Source of the DNA: an uncultured Mycoplasmatota bacterium
Lineage (GTDB): Bacteria; Bacillota_I; Bacilli_A; RF39; UBA660
Assembly: GCA_900544605.1 (NCBI GenBank)
Contig: UQVP01000003.1
Location: forward strand, 1-64,000
Direction of reading: 5' to 3'
DNA length: 64,000 nt
Position numbers and translations under genes: made by a program. Below are positions 17,056-26,147 of this stretch, in pieces. How positions within the stretch are numbered: position 1 is the stretch's first letter; every line of letters starts with the position of its first letter. Below the pieces are notes generated by a model that was not told where the DNA came from, searched no databases, and saw only the letters and a list, made by a program, of their open reading frames with translations.

Positions 17056-18144
17056 CTAATACGATGTTTTTCGTTTTGATGCAGAAACTTTTTTTCTTAC
17101 ATCTAAAACACTTATATTAATATACATTTGATAATTATCGGTATAAACATTATTTTTTATAAAGTTTACAGCCTTTTCGTATTCTTTGTCAGTAAAACAA
17201 ACAATTAGATAAAAAGCATTAGTACACCCACATGTTCTTATATATTCAATCAGTTGATTTTCATATCCTGATTTCCAATAAGGATTGCTTGCTTTTTTAA
17301 CTTCTATCAATATTTTTTCATTTTCTACGTTATTTTTATATAATTTAAAGTCGATTTCCCCAGAAGCCACTAATGCTTCTCTAGTAATATCTACGCCTTT
17401 ATTGTAAAAGTAAGCTTCCATTAAATTTTCCAAAATTATTTGAATTTTTGTTTCACTTATTGGTACACCTTTTTCCCAAAACAACTTAGAAAGACTACCA
17501 TTTGTAATCGTTTTTTGAATAAAACTTAATAGTTCAGATACTTCTCCTGTTAATGTTATGTTATGACTTTTATATTTGTTTTGTATGTCCATTGGTAACA
17601 TATCAAAATAATAATCTAAATTTATTCCTAAATTTTTGGCTATAATTGGTAAATTATGTTTTCGTTCATTGTATAAATAATCTAAAAATTGAAAGTCTAA
17701 GTCTGTAAACAAAAAATCTGCATAACAATAAGGATCATAAAAGGAATCTTCTATTTCTTCTAAAGATATATCTTCTTCTTTTCCATATGCTTCATAATCA
17801 GCTTTACTGGCTTCATGAATCATTTTCTTAGTTTCTTCATCAAAAAATATGTCATTAAAGTTTTCTAGATCATCTTTTAATTCAGCTAGAGAATCCAAAT
17901 AATTATTTAACATTAATTCATGAAAACATGACATCTCATGTTCAAATACATCACCTGTCCACTCGTATAATTCAATCATTGTCTTTTCACATTTCGCATA
18001 TTGTTCTCTACGTAAATATTTAGGCATAATTTCCTCAATGACATCACCTATATCAATATCAGCTTTACTAAATATATCTCTCCATAAAAATCCATGTATT
18101 ATTTTATTATATACTTCACTATGTTCAGTTGCAAAATATATCAT
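17056..18144 (-). CDS. Unknown protein with nuclease-like C-terminal domain
   Basis: A 362-residue soluble protein I cannot assign to a named family. The first 230 residues are acidic and helical. The C-terminal part contains SGEIDFKLYK followed about 15 residues later by ILIEVKK, then NQLIEYIR. This order (Glu, Asp, then E-x-K) is what a PD-(D/E)XK nuclease core shows. It lies 15 bases downstream of rlmD on the same strand. A defence or DNA-processing role is possible but is inference. No methylase or other defence partner is adjacent. Confidence 0.6.
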   Translation of the reverse strand: MIYFATEHSEVYNKIIHGFLWRDIFSKADIDIGDVIEEIMPKYLRREQYAKCEKTMIELYEWTGDVFEHEMSCFHELMLNNYLDSLAELKDDLENFNDIFFDEETKKMIHEASKADYEAYGKEEDISLEEIEDSFYDPYCYADFLFTDLDFQFLDYLYNERKHNLPIIAKNLGINLDYYFDMLPMDIQNKYKSHNITLTGEVSELLSFIQKTITNGSLSKLFWEKGVPISETKIQIILENLMEAYFYNKGVDITREALVASGEIDFKLYKNNVENEKILIEVKKASNPYWKSGYENQLIEYIRTCGCTNAFYLIVCFTDKEYEKAVNFIKNNVYTDNYQMYINISVLDVRKKVSASKRKTSY

Positions 18145-18159
18145 AATATTTAACTCCTT

Positions 18160-19377
18160 CTATTTAAGTTTTAAAGCACAAACAGATTCCACATGTGCGG
18201 TATAAGGGAACATATCTACAGGAGTTAATTCTAATATATCATAATCATTGCTTAATAGTTTTAAATCGCGAGCTAGAGTCATTAAGTCACAAGATACATA
18301 GACAAGTTTTTTTGGTCTAATATTAAGTATTTGAGCGAGTGCTAAAGAATCTAATCCAGCGCGTGGTGGATCTACGATGATAATATCAGGTTTATAATTA
18401 TTTTTATTTAAAATTTTACCAACATCTCCAGCATAAAATTCTATATTATTAATATTATTTAATTTTTTATTTTCATTAGCATCTTTTATAGCCTCTTTAT
18501 TTAGCTCAATACCTATCACCTTTTTTGCTTTTTCGCTTGCGACAATTCCTATTGTACCAGTACCACAATATAAATCTAAAACTGTGTCTTCTTTTTTTAT
18601 ATCTGCATAAGCAATTGCTTTATTATATAATTTTTCAGCTTGCAAAGTATTTACTTGAAAGAAAGATGATGGTGATATATAAAAGTTTTTATTACATAAA
18701 TTTTCAATTATCTTACCTTTTCCATATATTAATTCATCATTTATATAGATAGAATCAACTTTGTTTTTTAGTATATCAATAATTTTTTTATTATCTATAT
18801 AATTGCTTGTTTTAAAAACAACCATGCTTTCTAAAGTATTTTTTGTAGCCCTTATAATCACTTGCTTAACATTAGTTAAATCAATATTATCTTTAATAGC
18901 TTTATAAATATCATTTATTTTGATATCTGATATATAACATTTATCAACAGGTATTAAAGTATTTGTCTTTTCTTTAAAAAAGCCAATATCATTTTTTACT
19001 TGAAAAGTTGTCTTATTACGATAGTATAAATTATTATCACATGCAACAATATTATTTATTTTAATTTTTATACCTAGATATTTGTTCATTATTTCTTCTA
19101 CTTTATTTTGCTTATAGTCTAAACTATCTTGATAATTCATATTTAAAAATTGACATCCACCACATTCTTCAAAATAAGGACAAACAGGTTTTATTCTTTT
19201 ATCACTAGCATTAATTATTTCTTTTATAGTACCTTCATAATACTTTTTCTTTTCTAAAACAATATCTACATCTATAGTTTCGCGAGGAAGCGCATTAGGA
19301 ATAAAAATTACCTTATCATTTATTTTTGCAATTCCTCGTCCTTGATGATCTAATTTTGTTACTTCAACTTTATACAT
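18160..19377 (-). CDS. rlmD: 23S rRNA (uracil-C5) methyltransferase RlmD/RlmCD-type
   Basis: An S-adenosylmethionine-dependent RNA uracil-C5 methyltransferase of the RumA family. A TRAM domain occupies about residues 1-55. A four-cysteine iron-sulfur site is seen as CPYFEECGGC (C66, C72, C75) plus C147. The SAM-binding motif is DLYCGTGTIG and the catalytic region includes IVDPPRAGLD and the nucleophile in VYVSCDLMTLARDL. The 405 residues are normal. In Bacillota this family modifies 23S U747 and/or U1939; which position applies here cannot be told. Confidence 0.95.
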   Translation of the reverse strand: MYKVEVTKLDHQGRGIAKINDKVIFIPNALPRETIDVDIVLEKKKYYEGTIKEIINASDKRIKPVCPYFEECGGCQFLNMNYQDSLDYKQNKVEEIMNKYLGIKIKINNIVACDNNLYYRNKTTFQVKNDIGFFKEKTNTLIPVDKCYISDIKINDIYKAIKDNIDLTNVKQVIIRATKNTLESMVVFKTSNYIDNKKIIDILKNKVDSIYINDELIYGKGKIIENLCNKNFYISPSSFFQVNTLQAEKLYNKAIAYADIKKEDTVLDLYCGTGTIGIVASEKAKKVIGIELNKEAIKDANENKKLNNINNIEFYAGDVGKILNKNNYKPDIIIVDPPRAGLDSLALAQILNIRPKKLVYVSCDLMTLARDLKLLSNDYDILELTPVDMFPYTAHVESVCALKLK

Positions 19378-19403
19378 AAAATCACATCCAATTTAATTAT
19401 AAC

Positions 19404-19432
19404 ACATATTTTATCTAAATTTTTCCATAATA
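19404..19432 (+). promoter_or_regulatory. Possible sigma-G-type promoter of the germination operon
   Basis: ACATA at 19404-19408 and CATAATA at 19426-19432, 17 bases apart, resemble the forespore sigma-G pattern. The position 23 bases upstream of the GerA start fits forespore expression of germination receptors. The match to the -35 is imperfect. Confidence 0.35.
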
Positions 19433-19454
19433 ACATTAGCAAAGTAGGTGAATT

Positions 19455-20936
19455 ATGAAAAAAATTGATAAAAATATTAATGAAGTATTTGATTATATAA
19501 AAACTATAAATGGTAATAGCTGTGATATTACAACAAGAACTATAAAAATTGGAACTAAAAAGGTTGGCTACATCTTTTTAGAAAGTGTTAGTAGCGATGA
19601 CAAAATCAGTGATTTTCTAGTAAAAAGCTTAACTTTTGATATAAAAAAATCTAAATTTAATTTATTTGAAAAAATATTTTCCGAATTAGAAAATACAATA
19701 AGTAACAGTAAATTAAGCACTATAAATACATATGAGGATTTATTTTATTATTTAGCTTCTGGATTTACAGCTATTTTGGTAGATGGCTATAGTGATTGTA
19801 TTGTCGTTGAAACAAAAAACAAATTAGATAGAGGCGTTGTTGAGGCAACTACAGAAGCTATTGTTAGAGGACCAAAAGATAGTTTTACAGAAAACTATAG
19901 TACTAACATTGGATTAGTACGAAAAAGAATTAAAGATCCTAATTTATGGTTTACGGAAATTAAGGTTGGCAAAAGAACTAAAACAAAGGTTTCTTTAGCA
20001 TATCTAAATGACGTTGTTGACAAGAAAAAAATAGATTTAATTCTTAACAAATTAAAAAAAATAGATATTGATGGAATTTTGGATAGCGGTTATCTAAGAG
20101 AATTTTTAACAAATAGTAACTTTGGTGATTTTCCTAAAGTAATTAGTTCAGAAAGACCAGATTTAGCTTGTTCATCTATTTTGGATGGGAAAATTGTTAT
20201 TATGGTGGAAAACTCCCCTTTTGTTTTAATAATACCTGGATTATTCGTAGATTTTTTTCACTCTGCTGAAGATAACTATCAATTACCTTTAAACGTATCA
20301 ATAACCAGATTATTACGATTTGTAGGTTTTTTTATAACTATCCTAACACCTGCAATATATATTGCTTTAACAACATTTGATATTAAATTAATACCTAGTA
20401 AACTTTTAATTTCGCTCGCCACACAAAGACAAGGTGTGCCCTTTCCTACTACTATTGAAGTATTAATTCTTTTAACTGCTTTTGAAATTTTAAGAGAATG
20501 TGATTTACGCATGCCAAAGCAAATGGGGGCATCAGTAAGTATTGTAGGTGCTTTAATTTTAGGAGACGCGGCTGTTGCAGCAGGTATTGTTTCTCCTATT
20601 GCTGTTATTATTGTAGCACTTACCTCAATTGGTGGGCTGTTATTCAGTGATATAGATGTTATTAATTCAATTAGATTATGGAGAATTATTTTTATAATTG
20701 CAGCTACTACACTGGGACTAATTGGAGTTGTAGCAGCAGGTATTGTTTTAATAACTAGACTAGCCTCTATAGATGTTCTAGGCATCTCTTATTTATCTCC
20801 GTTTAGTCCTTTAAATAAAGAAGGATTAAAATATGGAATTTTTAAATTTCCTAGTACTTTATTAAAAAAGAGACCTCTTTATCTAGAACCAAAAAATGAA
20901 ATAAGATTAGGAGATAATAATAATGAAAAAAATTAA
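19455..20936 (+). CDS. gerKA: Spore germination protein, GerA/GerKA family
   Basis: The A subunit of a GerA-type nutrient germinant receptor in the spore inner membrane. The 493 residues divide into a soluble N-terminal part (1 to about 230) and a membrane part with about five or six helices. Family motifs include VEATTEAIVRGPKDSFTE and, near the membrane part, TRLLRFVGFFITILTPAIYIAL and RQGVPFPTTIE. The stop overlaps the next gene by 14 bases, typical of gerA-gerC-gerB operons. It shows that the organism, or its recent ancestor, forms endospores. Confidence 0.95.
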   Translation: MKKIDKNINEVFDYIKTINGNSCDITTRTIKIGTKKVGYIFLESVSSDDKISDFLVKSLTFDIKKSKFNLFEKIFSELENTISNSKLSTINTYEDLFYYLASGFTAILVDGYSDCIVVETKNKLDRGVVEATTEAIVRGPKDSFTENYSTNIGLVRKRIKDPNLWFTEIKVGKRTKTKVSLAYLNDVVDKKKIDLILNKLKKIDIDGILDSGYLREFLTNSNFGDFPKVISSERPDLACSSILDGKIVIMVENSPFVLIIPGLFVDFFHSAEDNYQLPLNVSITRLLRFVGFFITILTPAIYIALTTFDIKLIPSKLLISLATQRQGVPFPTTIEVLILLTAFEILRECDLRMPKQMGASVSIVGALILGDAAVAAGIVSPIAVIIVALTSIGGLLFSDIDVINSIRLWRIIFIIAATTLGLIGVVAAGIVLITRLASIDVLGISYLSPFSPLNKEGLKYGIFKFPSTLLKKRPLYLEPKNEIRLGDNNNEKN

Positions 20937-22110
20937 AATGTTTTTATTTTTGTTTATAACGCTCCTATTAACAGGATGTGGTAATTATCGTGAACTTAAC
21001 GATCTTGCTATAACAACCGGAATAGCTTTTGATATTAAAGATGACCAATATATCGTTAGCTATATGATTGCTAATTCTAATAAAGCAGAAACAGATTCAA
21101 AAAGTTCTGAAACTAAAATAACTGTTTACGAAGGAATAGGAAATACAATTAGTTCTGCTTATATGGATTTGAATAGTAAAAATCCTAAAATACCGTATAT
21201 AAGTCACTTAGAAGTAGTAATAATTTCTGAAGATTTAGCAAAAAAAGGAATGTTAGAAGCTTTAGATTTCTTGATGAGAAATCCCGAATCAAGGAAAGAA
21301 TTTTATATTGTTTTAAGCAAAAATGTTGAAGCTGGTACTTTATTAAAGACACTAGCACCACTTGAATCATTTCCTTCACAAAACATTGCCGAAATCATCA
21401 AATCAAATAAAGATGATCAATCAACTATTGTTATGCAAAAATATAGTGATGTTATAACTGATTTAATTGACGAAGGCGTAGAACCAATCATAAACGGAAT
21501 TGAACTGGAAGGTAACAAAGACGAAGGTCAAAACCAAGAATCGTTAGAAAAAGCTACACCAAGCGCAACTATGAAAATTGATACAATAGGAATATTTAAA
21601 AAAGACAAATTACTTGGTTGGGCAAATCATGATGAAACAGTAGGAATAAATATTATTAACAACAGTGCTGGATTTGTACTGCTTGAAACAAAATGTGATG
21701 ATAAATATATGACTAGCACATTAAAAGATATAAAAACAGAACCTATAATTACATTTGAAAATAATATTCCTAAAATTAAATTAAAAATTAAAGCCGATGG
21801 CGCTATACTTGAAATGCAATGTAAACGTAATCTAGAAGAAAAAGAAGTAATGAAAGAATTAGAAAAAGAATTTAACGACAGACTAAAAAATATAATTTAT
21901 GATACTATTAATTTAGTTCAACATGAATATAAATCTGATATATTCGGGTTCGGAAATTATATATATAAAAATAATTTAAAAAAGTGGAATATGATAAAAA
22001 ATAAATGGGACGATGAAATATTTTCTAGTATAACATTTGATGTAGATGTCAATATTAGTTTAAACAATAAAGGTTCACTAGAACAATCTCTAAAAGAGGT
22101 GGTAAAATGA
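20923..22110 (+). CDS. gerKC: Spore germination lipoprotein, Ger(x)C family
   Basis: The C subunit of the GerA-type receptor. A lipoprotein signal peptide (hydrophobic residues 5-16, lipobox LLTGC with Cys19) is followed by the family start GNYRELNDLAITTGIAFD. The C-terminal domain carries the KLKIKADGAILEMQC and FDVDVNISLNNKG strands typical of GerAC. The 395-residue length is normal. It overlaps both neighbours (14 and 4 bases), so the three proteins are made from one transcript. It should sit on the outer face of the spore inner membrane. Confidence 0.94.
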   Translation: MKKIKMFLFLFITLLLTGCGNYRELNDLAITTGIAFDIKDDQYIVSYMIANSNKAETDSKSSETKITVYEGIGNTISSAYMDLNSKNPKIPYISHLEVVIISEDLAKKGMLEALDFLMRNPESRKEFYIVLSKNVEAGTLLKTLAPLESFPSQNIAEIIKSNKDDQSTIVMQKYSDVITDLIDEGVEPIINGIELEGNKDEGQNQESLEKATPSATMKIDTIGIFKKDKLLGWANHDETVGINIINNSAGFVLLETKCDDKYMTSTLKDIKTEPIITFENNIPKIKLKIKADGAILEMQCKRNLEEKEVMKELEKEFNDRLKNIIYDTINLVQHEYKSDIFGFGNYIYKNNLKKWNMIKNKWDDEIFSSITFDVDVNISLNNKGSLEQSLKEVVK

Positions 22111-23198
22111 ATAAAAAAATAACCGTATTAGAAATGTGTAGTCTTACTTGGCAATTGATGTTATCTTCAGGTATAGGAATTGCTGCTTATGTTGCATTTT
22201 TTAGTGTCAAACAGGACGCTTGGATATCTATTATCGTATCTGGTATTATTGGATTAGTTCCTTTGTCAATTTATCTTTATTTAATGAATTATAAAAAGGA
22301 GTTAAATTTCTTTTCCTTAAATGAATATTTATTTGGAAAAACATTAGGAAAAATAATTAACACTATCATTGTACTCGTTGTGGCTTTATGTGTTATAATC
22401 TATTTTTTCAATCTAACAAATTTTATCAGTTCACAATATTTAAATAGAACTAACAATATCCTTATAATTGTAGTTTTACTAGTACCTGTTGTATATCTTC
22501 TACTACAAGATTTAAAAGTTATAGGACGAACGACATTCATATTATTTCTTTTTTCACTTGTGCTTTTATTCTTCTCTATAGTTGGATTATTAGGGCAAAT
22601 AGATTTAAATAATATTAAACCTATTATGGAAAATAATTTTAGTAACATTTTTATTACTGCTAGCAAGTTAATTTGTTATATGGTATTTCAATTGATATTG
22701 TTGTTAAGCATTCCAAAAAACGAAATTTCAAATAATAAAAATTTTAATAAATCAATATTAAAAACCTATATTTTTGTTTATATAATTATGACAATACTAT
22801 TTTTTATCATAATAAGTGTATTAGGAAGCAATTTAGCGTTAATATATCAATATCCAGAATTTCATGTATTAAAAAGAATATCCATTGGTGGTTTTATAGA
22901 AAGAGTTGAAAGTACATTATCATTACGTTGGATATTTTACATGTTTACTATTGTTGTTTTTGGTTTATACTTTATAAAAAATTATATAAGTGTTACCTTT
23001 AATATTCAAAATGAAACAAAAATAAAAATTATAATGTCTTTTATATCTTTAATAATTTTAATGTTTTCTAACTGGATATTCAAAAATAATACTGAAGGCA
23101 ATTATGTACTTTTGAATGAGTTACCAATTATACTTTATTTAACTATATTTTTAACCATTATTGCTATGTTAATTAAAGCAAAAACCAAGAAAAATTGA
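22107..23198 (+). CDS. gerKB: Spore germination permease, GerB/GerKB family
   Basis: The B subunit of the germinant receptor, an amino acid-permease-like protein with about ten transmembrane helices over 363 residues. It begins with the cytoplasmic ITVLEMCSLTWQLMLSSGIG, matching the GerAB/endospore permease family, which forms the germinant-binding subunit. Its ATGA overlap with gerKC and the terminator just after its stop complete a three-gene operon. The germinant cannot be predicted. Confidence 0.94.
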   Translation: MNKKITVLEMCSLTWQLMLSSGIGIAAYVAFFSVKQDAWISIIVSGIIGLVPLSIYLYLMNYKKELNFFSLNEYLFGKTLGKIINTIIVLVVALCVIIYFFNLTNFISSQYLNRTNNILIIVVLLVPVVYLLLQDLKVIGRTTFILFLFSLVLLFFSIVGLLGQIDLNNIKPIMENNFSNIFITASKLICYMVFQLILLLSIPKNEISNNKNFNKSILKTYIFVYIIMTILFFIIISVLGSNLALIYQYPEFHVLKRISIGGFIERVESTLSLRWIFYMFTIVVFGLYFIKNYISVTFNIQNETKIKIIMSFISLIILMFSNWIFKNNTEGNYVLLNELPIILYLTIFLTIIAMLIKAKTKKN

Positions 23199-23212
23199 TA
23201 TTCTTGGTTTTT
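23181..23212 (+). terminator. Terminator after the germination operon
   Basis: AAAACCAAGAA pairs with TTCTTGGTTTT and is followed by T residues. It works for the plus strand and probably also for the convergent minus-strand gene. Confidence 0.88.
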
Positions 23213-23214
23213 GT

Positions 23215-23973
23215 TTATTTTATATTGTGAAGTAAGAAAAGGACACCAGTAATGACAATAACAAGAGATATAAATACTAAAATTGAAATTAAAATATTAT
23301 TTTTTTTCAAAGATGTTTTTATATCGCTTAACTCTTCAAAGTCCTTGTTACCAAAACTCATACTTGAAGTAAAAAATGATTTATCTAAATCTGCAGTATT
23401 ATCATCAGTATTTGTATTTTTTATAAATTCATCAACAGGTTTTATATTCATCTGCGTTTTACCATCCGATTTTAAATCTTCTAACATATCTAAGCTTAAA
23501 TCTTTATCACCCATTTTATTTAGAACACTTGTATTTGTTATTGTGTTTATTAAGTCTTTTAGAGATTTATCATCTTCTTCATTAATATCTTTTATATTAA
23601 TATCCTTTAAAATATTATACTGTGTATTTCTTAATGATCTATTTTTATTATCATCATTATATTCATCTTTAGCTTTACTTAACGCTATCTTAATATCGTA
23701 ATCTTTTTCAGGCTCATTACGTTCTTCATAGCTTCTTTGTGGATAACGTGTTTCTTTTAATTTTAAATTATCTTCTTTTATTTCTTGATGTTCTTCTAAC
23801 ATTTTTTTTATTTTCTCTAAATCTATTTCACTTCCCTTTTCAATTGTTGTGACACTTTCAACATTCGAATAAGGAACATTGTCGTATAGTTTGTCATATA
23901 AGCTATTATTTCTTGATGTTCTACTATTACGGTTTTGATTATTACTGTAATATTTTTCCATTCTACTAGGCAT
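23215..23973 (-). CDS. Unknown protein with C-terminal membrane anchor
   Basis: A 252-residue, highly charged, low-complexity protein ending in one hydrophobic helix (about 20 residues, ILISILVFISLVIVITGVLF) and a short tail. It is therefore probably tail-anchored with a long cytoplasmic part. Asn, Asp, Lys and Glu dominate and no domain is recognised. The ATG at 23973 is chosen because the in-frame GTG three codons upstream is part of the AGAGGTGAT ribosome binding site. It is convergent with the germination operon and divergent from the ferredoxin gene. Confidence 0.65.
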   Translation of the reverse strand: MPSRMEKYYSNNQNRNSRTSRNNSLYDKLYDNVPYSNVESVTTIEKGSEIDLEKIKKMLEEHQEIKEDNLKLKETRYPQRSYEERNEPEKDYDIKIALSKAKDEYNDDNKNRSLRNTQYNILKDINIKDINEEDDKSLKDLINTITNTSVLNKMGDKDLSLDMLEDLKSDGKTQMNIKPVDEFIKNTNTDDNTADLDKSFFTSSMSFGNKDFEELSDIKTSLKKNNILISILVFISLVIVITGVLFLLHNIK

Positions 23974-24078
23974 TATTATCACCTCTGACTATATAAATAA
24001 TATCATATTTTTTTATTTTTTTAAACCTTTACTTGAATATTTATGTCATTTTATTTATAATATTAAAGGAGGTTTATT

Positions 24079-24276
24079 ATGAAAGAAGCTAATGTAAAAG
24101 ATATTTGTATTTGTTGTGGAGCTTGTACAGCTATTTCTGAACTATTTGAAATAGGTGATAAAGGAATTGCTGAGGCTAAAGAAAACCCTATTCCTGAAGA
24201 ATTACTTGATAGCGCTATTGAAGCTTCAGAATGTTGTCCTGTTGGAGCTATTGAAATTAAAGACAAAAAAAATTAA
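24079..24276 (+). CDS. fer: Ferredoxin, single [4Fe-4S] cluster type
   Basis: A 65-residue electron carrier. Cysteine patterns CICCGAC near the start and ECCPVGAI near the end supply the ligands of one [4Fe-4S] cluster, as in the Bacillus-type Fer proteins. A very strong ribosome binding site (AAAGGAGGT) precedes the ATG. It stands alone with its own terminator. Redox partners cannot be told from context. Pyruvate formate-lyase elsewhere in the window shows the cell is fermentative. Confidence 0.9.
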   Translation: MKEANVKDICICCGACTAISELFEIGDKGIAEAKENPIPEELLDSAIEASECCPVGAIEIKDKKN

Positions 24277-24296
24277 GATATTCTTAATTTTTTTTT
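24264..24296 (+). terminator. Terminator after ferredoxin
   Basis: AAAAATTAAG pairs with CTTAATTTTT around a short loop, followed by T residues. It lies between the convergent ferredoxin and rluB genes and overlaps the 3' end of both frames. Confidence 0.82.
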
Positions 24297-25003
24297 GCTT
24301 CATTATATAATTTTTTTACTTCTTTTATATTTAAATAACGATATTCACCAGATTTTAACCCTTTTAGATTAAGAAAAGATATTTTTTCTCTTTTTAATTT
24401 TATTACTTCATGATTAATAGCAGCAAACATGTTCTTTACTTGATGATTTTTTCCTTCATGAATAGTTATTTCAACAATAGAAGTATCTGTTTTTTTATCA
24501 TAACTAATGATTCTAGCACCAGCTTTTGATGTTTTATAGTTATCTATTTTTATTCCTGTTCTCAATGCAAGAATATCACTTTTATTGACAAGACCTTTTA
24601 CTTTAGCAATATAAGTTTTATCAACATGGTTTTTAGGATGGGTAAGTAAATTAGCTAACTCTCCATCATTAGTTAAGATTAAAGCACCTGTTGTATCATA
24701 ATCAAGTCTTCCAATGGGATACAATCTTTTATCTGTCTCAATAAGGTCTAAAACAGTTTTTCTTTTATATTCATCATTTGTTGTTGTAACAACACCACGT
24801 GGCTTATTTAATAAAATATATTCTTTATCTTCTTGGTTCAAATTTTTACCATTAACTTCAATTGTATCTGCATAGCTAACTTTAGTTCCCAATTCTCTTA
24901 CTATTTGACCATTGACAACTACCTTACCTTGTTTTATTAATTCTTCCGCTTTTCTTCTTGAACAAATACCAGATGAAGCAATAACTTTTTGCAAACGTTC
25001 CAT
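24284..25003 (-). CDS. rluB: rRNA pseudouridine synthase, RluB family
   Basis: An rRNA pseudouridine synthase of the RsuA/RluB/E/F group, modifying 23S (or 16S) rRNA. An N-terminal S4 domain (MERLQKVIASSGICSRRKAE) precedes the catalytic domain. The active-site motif is GRLDYDTTGALILTNDGELA, with the catalytic Asp after RL. I start at 25003, where AGGTGATTTT precedes the ATG, giving 239 residues. It follows spmB closely, the same order (dacB-spmA-spmB-rluB) as in Bacillus subtilis. Confidence 0.95.
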   Translation of the reverse strand: MERLQKVIASSGICSRRKAEELIKQGKVVVNGQIVRELGTKVSYADTIEVNGKNLNQEDKEYILLNKPRGVVTTTNDEYKRKTVLDLIETDKRLYPIGRLDYDTTGALILTNDGELANLLTHPKNHVDKTYIAKVKGLVNKSDILALRTGIKIDNYKTSKAGARIISYDKKTDTSIVEITIHEGKNHQVKNMFAAINHEVIKLKREKISFLNLKGLKSGEYRYLNIKEVKKLYNEAKKN

Positions 25004-25048
25004 AAAATCACCTGGATAAATTATACCCCAGAATAATAATATTTGCAA

Positions 25049-25567
25049 CTAAAAAAAGAGCTTAACAACTATAATGCTAGAAATGATTCCTATAATATCT
25101 GCAAATAATCCTACCCAAAGAGAATATCTTATTTTTTTTATTCCTACACTACCAAAATAAAGTGAAATAATGTAAAAGGTTGTATCTGTTGATCCTTGTA
25201 TAATAGAGCTTATTCTTCCAATCATACTGTCTGGCCCTGAAGACATTAAAATATTGTTTAAAATAGCAAGAGAAGAACTTCCTGAAATTGGTCGCATCAA
25301 AGCTATGGGAATTATTTCAATAGGAACTTTAATAAAATTAAAAATAGGTTTTAAAATAGTAAATATAACATTTATGAAACCACTATTTATAAAAATATTT
25401 ACACCTAGAATCATGGCAAGTATAGAAGGAAAAATATTAATAACAATTTCAAAACTACTTTTTGCCCCTTTCAAAAATGAGTCATAAACATTAATATGTT
25501 TTTTTATGCCGTAAAGCAAGATAATAAAAATTATAAATGGTACTACTAACGATGATATCTTAGCCAT
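25049..25567 (-). CDS. spmB: Spore maturation protein B
   Basis: SpmB is an integral membrane protein needed, with SpmA, for full dehydration and heat resistance of the spore core. The 172 residues contain several hydrophobic helices and the nucleoside-recognition (gate) domain pattern with ALMRPISGSSSLAIL and GPDSMIGRISSIIQGSTDTTFYI. Its start overlaps the spmA end (ATGGCTAA), so translation is coupled. It is part of dacB-spmA-spmB-rluB. Confidence 0.95.
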   Translation of the reverse strand: MAKISSLVVPFIIFIILLYGIKKHINVYDSFLKGAKSSFEIVINIFPSILAMILGVNIFINSGFINVIFTILKPIFNFIKVPIEIIPIALMRPISGSSSLAILNNILMSSGPDSMIGRISSIIQGSTDTTFYIISLYFGSVGIKKIRYSLWVGLFADIIGIISSIIVVKLFF

Positions 25568-26147
25568 TATTTTTATTTCTCCTTGCTAAAATCCTATCTA
25601 AAATTAAACCACACATAGTAGAAAAAAATGTTGCTATAAAACAAGGAACCAATATTTCTGTAGGATTAGTACTACCGTGCATTATTCTCATTGATATTAC
25701 TGTTGTTGGAATAATTGTTAGACCACTTGTATTTAATACTAAAAACGTAATCATACTTCTACTTGCTGTATCTTTTTTTTTATTCAGATCTTGTAGTGAT
25801 TTCATTGCTTTTAACCCAAACGGTGTAGCTGCATTACCAAGACCAAACATATTTGCAATCATATTAGATGCAATGAATCCTAATGACTCGTGCTCCTTTG
25901 GAATATCAGGAAACAATTTACCTAATATAGGTGAAATAAATGCTGAAAACTTTTTCAAAAAACCCGAATCTTTTGCTATTTCCATAATTCCCAACCATAT
26001 AGCCATAATGGGAAGCAATTTTATAACCATATCAATACTATTTTTTGCACTTGATAAAATTTCAATATTAATAACATCAACTTTGCCAACAATTATACTA
26101 TATATTATTCCTAAAATAATTAATGCTGACCAGACTATGTTTACCAT
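25560..26147 (-). CDS. spmA: Spore maturation protein A
   Basis: The partner of SpmB in spore core dehydration. The 195-residue membrane protein starts MVNIVWSALIILGII and holds the gate-domain stretch LPIMAIWLGIMEIAKDSG, followed by SNMIANMFGLGNAATPFGLKAM, characteristic of SpmA. The start codon lies within the end of dacB (TTATGGTAA) with no clear ribosome binding site of its own, so coupled translation is likely. Confidence 0.95.
   Translation of the reverse strand: MVNIVWSALIILGIIYSIIVGKVDVINIEILSSAKNSIDMVIKLLPIMAIWLGIMEIAKDSGFLKKFSAFISPILGKLFPDIPKEHESLGFIASNMIANMFGLGNAATPFGLKAMKSLQDLNKKKDTASRSMITFLVLNTSGLTIIPTTVISMRIMHGSTNPTEILVPCFIATFFSTMCGLILDRILARRNKNNG

Noticed and set aside
20279..20785. 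Long minus-strand frame inside gerKA
   Set aside because: It is antisense to conserved membrane segments of a clear GerA protein.
23252..23701. Plus-strand frame of about 150 codons opposite the 23215-23973 gene
   Set aside because: The minus-strand gene has a strong ribosome site and a coherent membrane anchor; the plus frame has no ribosome site and follows a terminator.
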